From assembly GCF_014698935.1 (NCBI RefSeq), contig NZ_JACVMN010000001.1, positions 434,001 through 498,000 of the forward strand: a stretch of DNA of 64,000 nt, in the 5' to 3' direction. The DNA comes from Flagellimonas sp. S3867. Lineage in GTDB: Bacteria > Bacteroidota > Bacteroidia > Flavobacteriales > Flavobacteriaceae. The stretch's first letter is position 1. Each line of letters starts with the position of its first letter. This document shows positions 25,618 to 34,526 of the stretch, one piece after another. The notes under the pieces are model-generated. The model saw only the letters and a program-made list of their open reading frames with translations, had not been told where the DNA came from and ran no database searches. The translations under genes and the position numbers were made by a program.

Positions 25618-27129
25618 TTGGAATTAGAAAAAGTAGTAAGAAAAAAAACGCTATACGATTATCAACATGAAGATTTAAAGAAAATCTTCAAACATATCAA
25701 TGAGCATCCACAAGGAACCAATATTTTGTACCAGCTACCGACAGGTGGGGGTAAAACTGTGGTTTTTTCCGAAATAACCCGAAAATATATCCAGGAGACG
25801 GGTAAAAAAGTTATTGTGCTCACCCACAGAATTGAGTTGAGCCTCCAGACCTCCAAAATGCTGCATGGGTTCGGTGTTAGCAACAAAATCATTAATAGTG
25901 AGGTCAAGGAACTCCATGATCAAGATGAATATACCTGCTTTGTTGCAATGGTCGAAACCTTGAACAATAGACTTCAAGAAGAAAAGGTGTCCATCAACAA
26001 TATTGGTCTAGTTATAATTGATGAAGCGCACTACAATTCGTTCAGAAAGCTATTCAAGTATTTTGAAAAATCTACCATATTGGGAGTTACGGCAACACCT
26101 TTGAGTTCCAATATTAAGTTGCCCATGAAGGACCACTACAAACATCTGATTATAGGTGAGTCCATCAAATCATTGATAGAAAAGCGTTTTTTGGCCAAGG
26201 CCAATCTGTACAATTATGATGTAAGTCTACGTACCCTTAAGCTTGGAATTAATGGGGATTATACCGTAAAATCTTCCGATGAGTTCTATGGTAACCATAG
26301 TATGTTGGGCAAATTGGTCTCAGCCTATGAAGAAATTGCCAAAGGAAGCAAGACACTTATATTTAACAATGGTATAAGCACTTCACTTTATGTATACGAA
26401 ACCTTCAAAAAAGCAGGTTACGACATTCGTCACCTAGATAACAAAAACACTGCCACAGAGCGACGTGAAATTTTGGATTGGTTTGCCAATACCCCAAATG
26501 CCATTCTCACTTCAGTGAGTATTCTTACCACGGGTTTTGACGAGCCAAGTGTTCAGACCATTATATTGAATAGAGCCACTAGGTCGCTAACTCTTTACTT
26601 TCAAATGATAGGTCGTGGTTCGCGTGTATTGGAGGAAAAAGATGAGTTCAGTGTTATTGACCTTGGAAACAATCTTGCAAGATTTGGACCATGGGATGCT
26701 CCTGTTGACTGGCAAGAAATTTTTCATTTTCCTGATTTTTATTTGGAAAACATTAAAAATGATGAGGATATAGAGCGCGAGTTCGTTTATGAAATGCCCG
26801 ATTCCCTAAAGGCCAAATTTAGTAAATCCGAAGACATCACCTTCGATATCAAAGAGCAATATAAAAAGGTGTTTGCCAAAGGCGGAAAATCAAAACAAGT
26901 GTTGGAAATGAGTATTGAGCAGCACGCCCAAATCTGTGTAGAGAACAGTGAGGATGTTTTTGATGCAAGGATTCTGGCCAAGGAACTCAAAGAAGAGATT
27001 TCTTATCGTGTGCGCCAATATTCCTATTGCATTATGAACAATACGAAGAACTACAAGGAGTGGTTGGAAGAGGATTACGAGCGTAAGTTGCGTTCCAGTA
27101 TTTCCAAAAAGTTCGCGGCTTTAATGTAG
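25618..27129 (+). CDS. DEAD/DEAH-box SF2 helicase (RadD/type III-res-like)
   Basis: The 503-residue superfamily 2 helicase has Walker A LPTGGGKT (about 41-48), DEAH in LVIIDEAHYNSF, motif III TATPL, and C-terminal motifs V/VI in SILTTGFDEPSV and QMIGRGSRVL. The last ~120 residues were not recognised. DNA or RNA unwinding is expected, and the closest style is RadD-like helicases. The start is unclear: in-frame starts are TTG 25618 or ATT 25612. An ATG at 25605 is out of frame but would join after a one-base change in the A8 run near 25640. The glycosyltransferase gene follows after four bases. Confidence 0.85.
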   Translation: MELEKVVRKKTLYDYQHEDLKKIFKHINEHPQGTNILYQLPTGGGKTVVFSEITRKYIQETGKKVIVLTHRIELSLQTSKMLHGFGVSNKIINSEVKELHDQDEYTCFVAMVETLNNRLQEEKVSINNIGLVIIDEAHYNSFRKLFKYFEKSTILGVTATPLSSNIKLPMKDHYKHLIIGESIKSLIEKRFLAKANLYNYDVSLRTLKLGINGDYTVKSSDEFYGNHSMLGKLVSAYEEIAKGSKTLIFNNGISTSLYVYETFKKAGYDIRHLDNKNTATERREILDWFANTPNAILTSVSILTTGFDEPSVQTIILNRATRSLTLYFQMIGRGSRVLEEKDEFSVIDLGNNLARFGPWDAPVDWQEIFHFPDFYLENIKNDEDIEREFVYEMPDSLKAKFSKSEDITFDIKEQYKKVFAKGGKSKQVLEMSIEQHAQICVENSEDVFDARILAKELKEEISYRVRQYSYCIMNNTKNYKEWLEEDYERKLRSSISKKFAALM

Positions 27130-27133
27130 TCAG

Positions 27134-28369
27134 ATGAAGAATTTACTGATTATCGGTTATGTCTGGCCCGAGCCAAATACAACAGCGGCCGGACATCGGA
27201 TGCTTCAATTAATATATGCCCTTAAAACCTTTGGATATCAAATAACCTTCGGTTCTGCCTCGGTTAAAACGGAGTTTAGTTCAGATTTAGATGCTTTAGG
27301 AGTTAACTGTGTTTCGCTTAAATTGAATCACCATAGTTTTGACGATTTTGTAAAACAGGTGGACCCAGCTATCGTGGTGTTCGACCGATTTATGGTCGAA
27401 GAACAATTTGGTTGGCGGGTAGCTGAGTTTGCTCCAAATGCTATTCGTATTTTGAACACCGAAGATTTGCACTCATTACGAAAAACCCGTGAAGATTGTC
27501 ACAAAAAAGGCATTGAATGGACTACGGGAACATGGTTAGCGAACGATAGTACCAAAAGAGAAATTGCAAGTATATATCGAAGTGACCTAACATTAATGGT
27601 TTCCACTTTTGAAATGGATTTGCTCACAGAAAAGCTAGATGTTCCCAATGTTATAGTTATGCATCTTCCTTTCATGTTGGAAAACGTGACCAAGGAGCAA
27701 CAAAAATGGCCTAGTTATGAAGGACGACAGGATTTCATTACCTACGGAAACGGGAAACATGCCCCTAACGTAGATTCCATTAAATATCTTAAGGAATCGA
27801 TATGGCCACTGATTCGAAAAGTATTACCACAAGCCAATTTAAAGATTTATGGTGCTTATCTTCCTCAGCAAATTCAACAAATGCATAACCCCAAAGAAGG
27901 TTTTCATGTTTTGGGATGGGTTGAAAATTTGGATGCAGAAATCCAGAAAGCTCGGATTTGTTTGGCTCCGCTTCGGTTTGGGGCCGGAATCAAAGGTAAA
28001 TTAGTAGATGCCATGAGAAATGGTGCTCCAACTGTTACCACACCCATAGGAGCGGAGGGCATGCATGGTAAATTACCTTGGAATGGAAGCATTGTTGATG
28101 ATACAGTCGTGTTTGCCGAGGATGCGATTGCGCTATACCAAAATAAAGAACAATGGGAACAGGCTCAATCCAATGCAATTCGAATTCTTAATGAATTTTA
28201 TAACAAAACCTTACTTGAAGAAAGGTTGAGAAAAACTATTGAAGCTATGGAATTAGACTTACCAGCACATAGAAACCTTAACTTTATCGGTCAATTGTTA
28301 CAACATCAAACCGTGGGCAGCGCCAAATACATGGCCAAATGGATTGAGGAGAAGAATCGGAAAAAATAG
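27134..28369 (+). CDS. Family 4-like glycosyltransferase (GT-B)
   Basis: The 411-residue GT-B fold protein has an N-terminal acceptor domain beginning LLIIGYVWPEPNTTAAGHR. Its C-terminal donor domain contains the group 1 signature CLAPLRFGAGIKGKLVDAM followed by GAPTVTTPIGAEGM. This is the nucleotide-sugar-binding E-x7-E-like region of glycosyltransferases with a modified motif. Donor and acceptor are unknown; it may act on surface polysaccharide or glycoprotein. It follows the helicase gene closely, although there is no functional link. No membrane segment is present. Confidence 0.85.
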   Translation: MKNLLIIGYVWPEPNTTAAGHRMLQLIYALKTFGYQITFGSASVKTEFSSDLDALGVNCVSLKLNHHSFDDFVKQVDPAIVVFDRFMVEEQFGWRVAEFAPNAIRILNTEDLHSLRKTREDCHKKGIEWTTGTWLANDSTKREIASIYRSDLTLMVSTFEMDLLTEKLDVPNVIVMHLPFMLENVTKEQQKWPSYEGRQDFITYGNGKHAPNVDSIKYLKESIWPLIRKVLPQANLKIYGAYLPQQIQQMHNPKEGFHVLGWVENLDAEIQKARICLAPLRFGAGIKGKLVDAMRNGAPTVTTPIGAEGMHGKLPWNGSIVDDTVVFAEDAIALYQNKEQWEQAQSNAIRILNEFYNKTLLEERLRKTIEAMELDLPAHRNLNFIGQLLQHQTVGSAKYMAKWIEEKNRKK

Positions 28370-28467
28370 CAGTTTCGTTATCGGTCTTGTGTATGAAATG
28401 TAGCGTGTAAAAAGACACTAACTCTTCGGATTAACACAGAGCCCAAACTTTTTATTTTGCTTTTAAA

Positions 28468-28487
28468 GCCAAATCTTTTGATTTGGC
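28468..28487. repeat. Perfect hairpin without a T-run, upstream border of serine hydrolase region
   Basis: GCCAAATC (28468-28475) and GATTTGGC (28480-28487) pair perfectly around TTTT. No T-tract follows on either strand, so it is not a standard terminator. It lies in the 192-base gap (28370-28561) that also holds TGTTGGCAATAG just before the hydrolase stop. The arrangement recalls structured flanks of mobile gene cassettes, but no known family was identified. Confidence 0.55.
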
Positions 28488-28561
28488 GGTGTTGGTAAAT
28501 AGCACAAACATTTTGGAAAGCCTTTATTTACTATGTTTTATACATGTTGTTGGCAATAGTT

Positions 28562-30190
28562 TTATTTCAGTTTGATGAATTTGATATTATCTATATTTTG
28601 GCCAGACAAGACAAATCCATTTATATTTCCTTTTAGGTTAATCTGAAAGTCTAACTCCCCTAAAGGATATGCAGCATAAAAACTGTTTTCTGATAATGGA
28701 TATAGGGCGATATCACCATTTGTCAAGTGCCTTGCTAGAAGATTATTCTCGATTATTAAAAGTTCATAGAAGGTATTAAACTCCTCATTCTTATAAACAC
28801 CAACATACTTTTCCAATTCCTTTTTACTTAGAATAGGTGGATTTAAATTTACTTTTTCACAATGGTAGTTAAAATCTGCTATCCTCCAATCCATAGAATT
28901 AGGATAAAAAGTAAGATAAGATGTTGGACGATAAAACCATTTGAATTTTTCATCCCCAATCAAAGGAAGTGGTTTGCTATCACCATTACAGTATAGATTT
29001 TTGCCATCAGATTCAATCGTCCAATATTGCCCGGGATGTACCTTATAAACTCCTTCGAAATTCCTCAACTCTTCTTCTGTATATGATTTCTTGGTGTGCA
29101 ATGGTTCTACTAAATAATCTTTTAGGTATAACTCTAATAGATCCTGCACAATTAGTAATCCATCAAAGCTTTCCTGATTTCCTAATGTGACAATTGAAAA
29201 ATTATGTACTGGAACGTGTAAGATATATGCGCGATAACCACCAGTTCCACCACCATGAAATACGGTTTTAAGCCCATTGTACGTTTCAGTGAATAAACCT
29301 AAGCCATAACTCAAATCACTTTTTTTCGACAAAGAGACCGTTTTTGTTATCAAACGATTGATTTGGTTTTGAGTACCTACTTTTGGGTTTTGAAAATTAA
29401 TTACCCATTTTATCAAGTCAGTTAATGTTGTATGGATGTTAGATGAGCCACACTCCATTTGTCTATTCGGATGCTCGATATAGGTACTCTCATTTTTTGC
29501 ATACGCTATTGCTTTGTTGGAAACGATAGTGTTAGGGTTATCAATTACGGAAGTTTGGGTCATGTTGAGCGGTTCAAAAATCTTTTCTTTAATGACTAGT
29601 GGAAATGGCTTTTGATAGATTCTCTTCAAAATCTCGGCAAGAAGCATAAATCCCGAATTTCCGTATTGATATTGTGTGCCTGCCTCAAAATTAACTTGCT
29701 CTGTACTCAACATAGTTTTTACAGCTTGTTCATTACTAATTGGTGTTGTCAAGCCAAACCCTATCATTTCAATTAAGTCAGAGTAATTTGGTAATCCGTG
29801 AGTATGATTAGCAAGTTGTTCAATTGTTATCTTATGGGGCAGACTTTCTAATTCGGGCAAATACAGGGTAATATCATCTTGCAATGAGAGCTTTCCCTCT
29901 TCTTCTGCCTTAAGTGCTAAAAGAGCTGTGAATTGTTTAGAAACAGAGGCAATATTAAAAGCAGTTGAATCAGTTGCTGCGTATTTATTAGAAAGGTTTG
30001 CTACACCTATTGAATTTTGGTATATTATTTTACCATTGTGTACAATGCCAATTGACATGCCAGGTTCTTGAGAATTGCAATAGGATTCTAATATTGAATC
30101 TGTCTTTACAACATTTTCCGAAACTGAAATGGTTTGCGCAAAAGTTTTAGTAAATGCTAGGAGTACGAGGAGTAAGATTATCTTATTCAT
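28562..30190 (-). CDS. Exported serine hydrolase (beta-lactamase class C family)
   Basis: The 542-residue protein has a signal peptide (MNKIILLLVLLAFTKTFAQ), a class C beta-lactamase/PBP-like domain (about 25-360), and a ~180-residue C-terminal DUF3471-like region typical of such Bacteroidota proteins. Catalytic motifs are SVSK in NIASVSKQFTAL, YGN in QYQYGNSGFMLL, and GGGTGGYR in place of the KTG motif. Family members are usually esterases or D-aminopeptidases rather than antibiotic beta-lactamases. ATG 30190 is preferred over 30214 since it begins the signal peptide. The gene is flanked by short inverted motifs (28550-28559 and 30206-30215). Confidence 0.88.
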   Translation of the reverse strand: MNKIILLLVLLAFTKTFAQTISVSENVVKTDSILESYCNSQEPGMSIGIVHNGKIIYQNSIGVANLSNKYAATDSTAFNIASVSKQFTALLALKAEEEGKLSLQDDITLYLPELESLPHKITIEQLANHTHGLPNYSDLIEMIGFGLTTPISNEQAVKTMLSTEQVNFEAGTQYQYGNSGFMLLAEILKRIYQKPFPLVIKEKIFEPLNMTQTSVIDNPNTIVSNKAIAYAKNESTYIEHPNRQMECGSSNIHTTLTDLIKWVINFQNPKVGTQNQINRLITKTVSLSKKSDLSYGLGLFTETYNGLKTVFHGGGTGGYRAYILHVPVHNFSIVTLGNQESFDGLLIVQDLLELYLKDYLVEPLHTKKSYTEEELRNFEGVYKVHPGQYWTIESDGKNLYCNGDSKPLPLIGDEKFKWFYRPTSYLTFYPNSMDWRIADFNYHCEKVNLNPPILSKKELEKYVGVYKNEEFNTFYELLIIENNLLARHLTNGDIALYPLSENSFYAAYPLGELDFQINLKGNINGFVLSGQNIDNIKFIKLK

Positions 30191-30343
30191 TTGTTCTTTT
30201 AATATTATCGCCAACGTTTTTGATATGGTCTCGTTTTAATGGGTTATATCGACCGATAACGAAGATCATGGTTTTTCCTTTCAAATTCAAGCCGAAAACT
30301 ACATGGCGACCTAGGAGTTTTCAACAGAAGAAGTAAACTGCCA

Positions 30344-31315
30344 TCAGTTCGCAACCCTAACCACAATTTTTCCTTGGTGCTTGCTTTCTCCAAAGTGTTG
30401 AATCAAATGCGGAAGTTCTTCAAATGGGTATGGTCCATCGATGAGGCATTTCAACTTATTTTGAACAAAGAGTTCTCCAATACGCTCCAACCCTTTATTG
30501 GGTTTTAAAGTCAAAATCTGAAGTTTTTTTGATGTGAATAAGGAGGAAATCTTGCTCCAAACGGCCAAGCTAAGCAATCGACCGATCCTGCCACCTACGG
30601 TAACATATGTGCCTTTTGGTGCTAGGGATTTCACATAGGAAAAGGCAGATTTATGGGTTTTGCAGTCCAGTATCACATCATAACGAATTCCATTTTTGGT
30701 AAAATCCTCTTTTTTGTAATCGAGCACATAATCAAAACCCTGTTGTTGCATTTCCCCAAGTTTTTCTCCGGAGTCAACCCCGGTAACTTCGCAGTTTTTG
30801 AGTTTGCACAATTGAAGTGCCAAAGTGCCTACGCCACCACCGGCGCCGTTGACCAATATTTTTTGACCTTCTTCTAATTTGGCCATTTCAAGGGCCTGCA
30901 AGGCCAATAATCCAGCATGGGGTAGGGCAGCAGCTTGAATATAATCCATCCCTTTTGGCATTTTTGCGATGCCATTTTCATGTACACAGACATATTCAGC
31001 AAACGTGCCAAAGCCCTTTTCAGAAATATCCCCATAAACATCATCTCCTACTTTAAAACCCTTTACATTGATTCCAACTGCATGGATTATTCCAGCCAAT
31101 TCCATTCCCGGCACAGAGAATTTTGGTTTGAAAAGCCCAAAAATTAGTCGATATACCAGAGGTTTTCCGGTAACCATGCCCCAATCATAATCATTTACCG
31201 TTGTTGTTACCACTTTAATGAGCACTTCATTTGCTGCGGGAGCTGGTTTTTCCAATTCCTTTGGTTGGAGCACTTTTTCGGGTGGTCCATAGGAAGTATA
31301 AACGTAGGCTTTCAT
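30344..31315 (-). CDS. NAD(P)-dependent MDR oxidoreductase (quinone-reductase-like)
   Basis: The 323-residue zinc-free medium-chain dehydrogenase/reductase has a GroES-like domain (about 1-125; VPGMELAGIIHAVG) and a Rossmann domain with ILVNGAGGGVGTLALQL (about 153-169). The catalytic and structural zinc cysteine clusters are absent, as in quinone oxidoreductases and enoyl reductases. It probably reduces an alpha,beta-unsaturated carbonyl or quinone with NADPH; the exact substrate is unknown. The gene is monocistronic on this strand, with an 80-base gap to the divergent open frame at 31396. Confidence 0.88.
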   Translation of the reverse strand: MKAYVYTSYGPPEKVLQPKELEKPAPAANEVLIKVVTTTVNDYDWGMVTGKPLVYRLIFGLFKPKFSVPGMELAGIIHAVGINVKGFKVGDDVYGDISEKGFGTFAEYVCVHENGIAKMPKGMDYIQAAALPHAGLLALQALEMAKLEEGQKILVNGAGGGVGTLALQLCKLKNCEVTGVDSGEKLGEMQQQGFDYVLDYKKEDFTKNGIRYDVILDCKTHKSAFSYVKSLAPKGTYVTVGGRIGRLLSLAVWSKISSLFTSKKLQILTLKPNKGLERIGELFVQNKLKCLIDGPYPFEELPHLIQHFGESKHQGKIVVRVAN

Positions 31316-31464
31316 GAACAGCTTGGATTTTGTAATTTTTATAAAGTCAAAAAAATTGAAACTATACTAAAGGTAACACAATTTGATACCGACCATTGAA
31401 CCTCTATTCGCATGTTTTTACTTTTGATTTTAAGAATCATTCTTTACCTTTCAGCATGTTCATA

Positions 31465-34400
31465 ATGAAAAATATCAAGAATAATTTAGTCCTTTTTTTG
31501 TTCCTTTTGGGCTACAGCGCTATCTCACAAACCTTAATCTCAGGAAAGATTGTCGATAGGCATTCTGGTGATGCAGTTGATTTTGCCAATATCGGTATCG
31601 TAGCTAAAAACAAAGGAACGGTATCTGACTTTGATGGGAGTTTTAAAATTTCTCTTTTGGATGCTGATATTAATCAGCAAGACACCCTTCAAATATCGAG
31701 AATTGGTTTTACGACCAAAAAGTTCTCTACTAAGGATTTTCTGGAAAAAATGAATTCCAATCCCATTTTACTATTGGAATCGGTCGCTTTTGAGCTTGAA
31801 GGTATTGTAGTTAAAAGTAGTGATGCAGAAAAGAGGCGTATCGGTTATCAAAGTCGCTCCAAACGCCTTTTTGGATTTTGGAACGACAGTTTGGCCCTAG
31901 GAGGCGAACATGCGTCAAAAATCATGGTGCGAAGAGGTCCACTAAAACTGGAGGATATATCATTTAATGTGATGGCCAATATCTCTGATAGTCTTTTGGT
32001 AAGGGTAAATGTGTATGAATTGGAAAAAGGGTTGCCAGGGAAAAATATTTCCAGGGCAAATATTTTACATACCATTAAACAACGTCAAGGAACTATTTCA
32101 ATCAACCTTTCCCCATACAATATTGTTGTTGATGAACATTTTGTAATTAGCCTCGAATTGCTTAAAATATATGGAGGTAAAGTGGGTATTGGCATCTCTG
32201 CCTATGACGATGGAGCCCGCTCTTACACTCGTGTAGCGAGTCAAGGAAAATGGAGAAGAATGCGCAAAGGTTTTACCATTGCTTTCCATTTAAATACCTC
32301 GTTGGTTGATGCCAACGACCCTGTGACCAATATCGCAACGTTGAAAAATAGGGAGAATCCAAACGAAATCTCACTCTTATGGGACACGTCAAGGTCAATG
32401 GAAAAAAGGGATTTTGATAATGAAATACGGTTTCTGGATGCCTATTTTAATAGGAATAAAAATTTGAAAGTAAACTTTACCCCATTCAATAATCAATGGG
32501 CAACAGCTAGAAGTTTTGAGGTCAAAAATGGAAACTGGGATGACTTAAAAACAGTATTGAAATCGACAATCCATGATGGGGGTGCAACACAATCCTTGTG
32601 GCACAACATGGAAATAACCAGTCATACCCTGCTATTTACAGATGGCAAAAATTTCCCATCAGAGTTAGGCAAAGACTGGGAGGGAGGTCCACTTTTTATT
32701 ATAAATGGCAACATTAGTGCAAATCATAGATTATTAAAAGAACTTTCGGAAGATCATGGGGGTAACTATCTGAATTTGGAAAAATTGGATAGCCCGGAAA
32801 CCGCTGTTGCCTTTACTCAGTACTACCTAAAAGATAATTTAGAATACCGAACTCAAAGAGATATACAAAAAAGTTCTATGATCAAAGGAAGTGTGGGAGA
32901 TTTGGATTACCCATTGACAAATGTGAAGGTTCAAGTCCGAAATTCAGATAGGACCGCGAGAACAGATTCAAAAGGGAATTTTACAATTCAGGCATTTAAC
33001 GGGGAGATTTTGGAGTTTTCCTATCCCGGGCGGGAGAAAGCATCCTCAGTAGTGAATACCGGCTCCAAAATGTTAAAGATCATTATGCCAATTGGAGTTA
33101 CAGCTTTGAATGAAGTGGTTTTGGAAGAAAACCTGAAACTAAAAGAACTACACAAGCCCCTTAATAAGAACATCACCACTCGTTTTGGAACCTTGGATAT
33201 GGAAAAAGTTGGTTTCAGTGTGAAGCAAATTGATGGGGAAAGGTTGAGCCAAACGGCTCAAACCGTCATGGAGGCATTGCAAGGCAAGTTTCCAGGGGTG
33301 AAAATAATCAGGGATTATAATAAAAATATAGACCTCGTCTTTATACGTGCAGACCCTTTACTACGTTTTCCTGCTTCATGGGATGTAGACGGACATATTT
33401 ATGCTCCTGACCGCCCACCTTTTCATATAAACCTACATAATATCAAAGATATTACCATAATGCCAGCAGCATGGTCTACTGCTAGATATGGAAGATTGGC
33501 ACCAGGAGGTATTATTATTATAAGGACAATAAGTAACACTTTTGATGAGATTGGAAATTCTCAAGGTAAAAAGAATGAAGCCCAAAATAAATACGCATAC
33601 GACGCCATAGAATTAGCAACAGGATTATCATCCAAACCTTTGTATGCCCAGCGTATTGCCAAGGCCAAATCTGCAGAAAAAGCCTATCAGCAATATCTAG
33701 TGGAACGAAAAAACTATGGCAGCTTGCCAAGTTTTTATGTGGAGAGCAGTAAAATTTTTAATGATTACTGGAGGGACGAGTCGACGGCCCAACTCATAAA
33801 TTCCAATTTAATGGAACAATTTCCTGAAGATGTCGCAACGCTCAAAATTCTGGCCTATTCCTACGAAGAAAAAGGCATGCTTGCTGATGCAGCACATGTA
33901 TACAGACATATATTAGGGCAAAACAATAGTCTTCAGGTAAAAAGAGATTTGGCAAGAATAAGTAGTAAGCTTAAAAAATATGATGATGCTTGGACGTACT
34001 ACAAAGGCTATGTGGGTCAACGAAATAATTTCAGCAACAAAGGATTGGACAAACTTGTCCGAAAAGAAATCTTGACATTTGTACAAAAACATGGAGATGC
34101 TGTTGGCATTGATAAAACCAAGTTCAGCAATGAAACAACGGGTGACCTAAGTTTAATTGTAGAGTGGAATGACCCTAATGCGCAATTTGAACTCCAATTT
34201 GTCAGCCCTGAGGGTCGATATTTCAATTGGAACAATGCTATTGAGCTGTCGCATAATGAAATTGTTGAAGGTAATCTTTCAACGGTTTTTGACATCGAGG
34301 AGCTGCAACAAGGTCAATGGTTGGTAAATATTACCTACTCTGGCAACCAAATCAATTTACCTACTTATCTTAAATTCACTTTAACAAATAATCGAACCGG

Positions 34401-34491
34401 AGAGGAAAACACCCAAATAATTACACTACGCCAACGCAACGTTAAGTATAAAGTTATGGATATTACCAATCAAGGAATGGTATTCTATTAA
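31465..34491 (+). CDS. Exported CarboxypepD_reg / VWA-like / TonB-plug protein without a barrel
   Basis: The 1008-residue protein has a signal peptide (MKNIKNNLVLFLFLLGYSAISQ). By eye the order is a carboxypeptidase-regulatory-like domain (about 22-110, ISGKIVDRHSGDAVDFANI), a beta-rich region, a VWA-like segment with DTSRS near 309 and LLFTDGKNF near 390, and a second regulatory-like domain near 475-540. A TonB-plug-like domain follows (about 583-690, QTVMEALQGKFPGVKI to LAPGGIIIIRT), then TPR-like helices and a C-terminal WNDPNAQFELQFVSPEG domain resembling DUF2135. No outer-membrane barrel follows the plug. ATG 31465 is used because it starts the signal peptide. Function unknown. Confidence 0.78.
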   Translation: MKNIKNNLVLFLFLLGYSAISQTLISGKIVDRHSGDAVDFANIGIVAKNKGTVSDFDGSFKISLLDADINQQDTLQISRIGFTTKKFSTKDFLEKMNSNPILLLESVAFELEGIVVKSSDAEKRRIGYQSRSKRLFGFWNDSLALGGEHASKIMVRRGPLKLEDISFNVMANISDSLLVRVNVYELEKGLPGKNISRANILHTIKQRQGTISINLSPYNIVVDEHFVISLELLKIYGGKVGIGISAYDDGARSYTRVASQGKWRRMRKGFTIAFHLNTSLVDANDPVTNIATLKNRENPNEISLLWDTSRSMEKRDFDNEIRFLDAYFNRNKNLKVNFTPFNNQWATARSFEVKNGNWDDLKTVLKSTIHDGGATQSLWHNMEITSHTLLFTDGKNFPSELGKDWEGGPLFIINGNISANHRLLKELSEDHGGNYLNLEKLDSPETAVAFTQYYLKDNLEYRTQRDIQKSSMIKGSVGDLDYPLTNVKVQVRNSDRTARTDSKGNFTIQAFNGEILEFSYPGREKASSVVNTGSKMLKIIMPIGVTALNEVVLEENLKLKELHKPLNKNITTRFGTLDMEKVGFSVKQIDGERLSQTAQTVMEALQGKFPGVKIIRDYNKNIDLVFIRADPLLRFPASWDVDGHIYAPDRPPFHINLHNIKDITIMPAAWSTARYGRLAPGGIIIIRTISNTFDEIGNSQGKKNEAQNKYAYDAIELATGLSSKPLYAQRIAKAKSAEKAYQQYLVERKNYGSLPSFYVESSKIFNDYWRDESTAQLINSNLMEQFPEDVATLKILAYSYEEKGMLADAAHVYRHILGQNNSLQVKRDLARISSKLKKYDDAWTYYKGYVGQRNNFSNKGLDKLVRKEILTFVQKHGDAVGIDKTKFSNETTGDLSLIVEWNDPNAQFELQFVSPEGRYFNWNNAIELSHNEIVEGNLSTVFDIEELQQGQWLVNITYSGNQINLPTYLKFTLTNNRTGEENTQIITLRQRNVKYKVMDITNQGMVFY

Positions 34492-34526
34492 TTGGCAAAA
34501 AGTATCCAAGCAACTAGCGAGGAACT

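Noticed and set aside
28468..28487. Hairpin as terminator of the glycosyltransferase gene
   Set aside because: A perfect stem is present but there is no T-run on either strand and it lies about 100 bases past the stop.
30154..30336. 60-residue + strand ORF over the serine hydrolase signal peptide
   Set aside because: It mainly mirrors the antisense of the signal-peptide region, with no domain or start context.
31396..31464. Longer N-terminus for the VWA/plug protein
   Set aside because: The signal peptide begins exactly at ATG 31465; the 23 extra residues would bury it.
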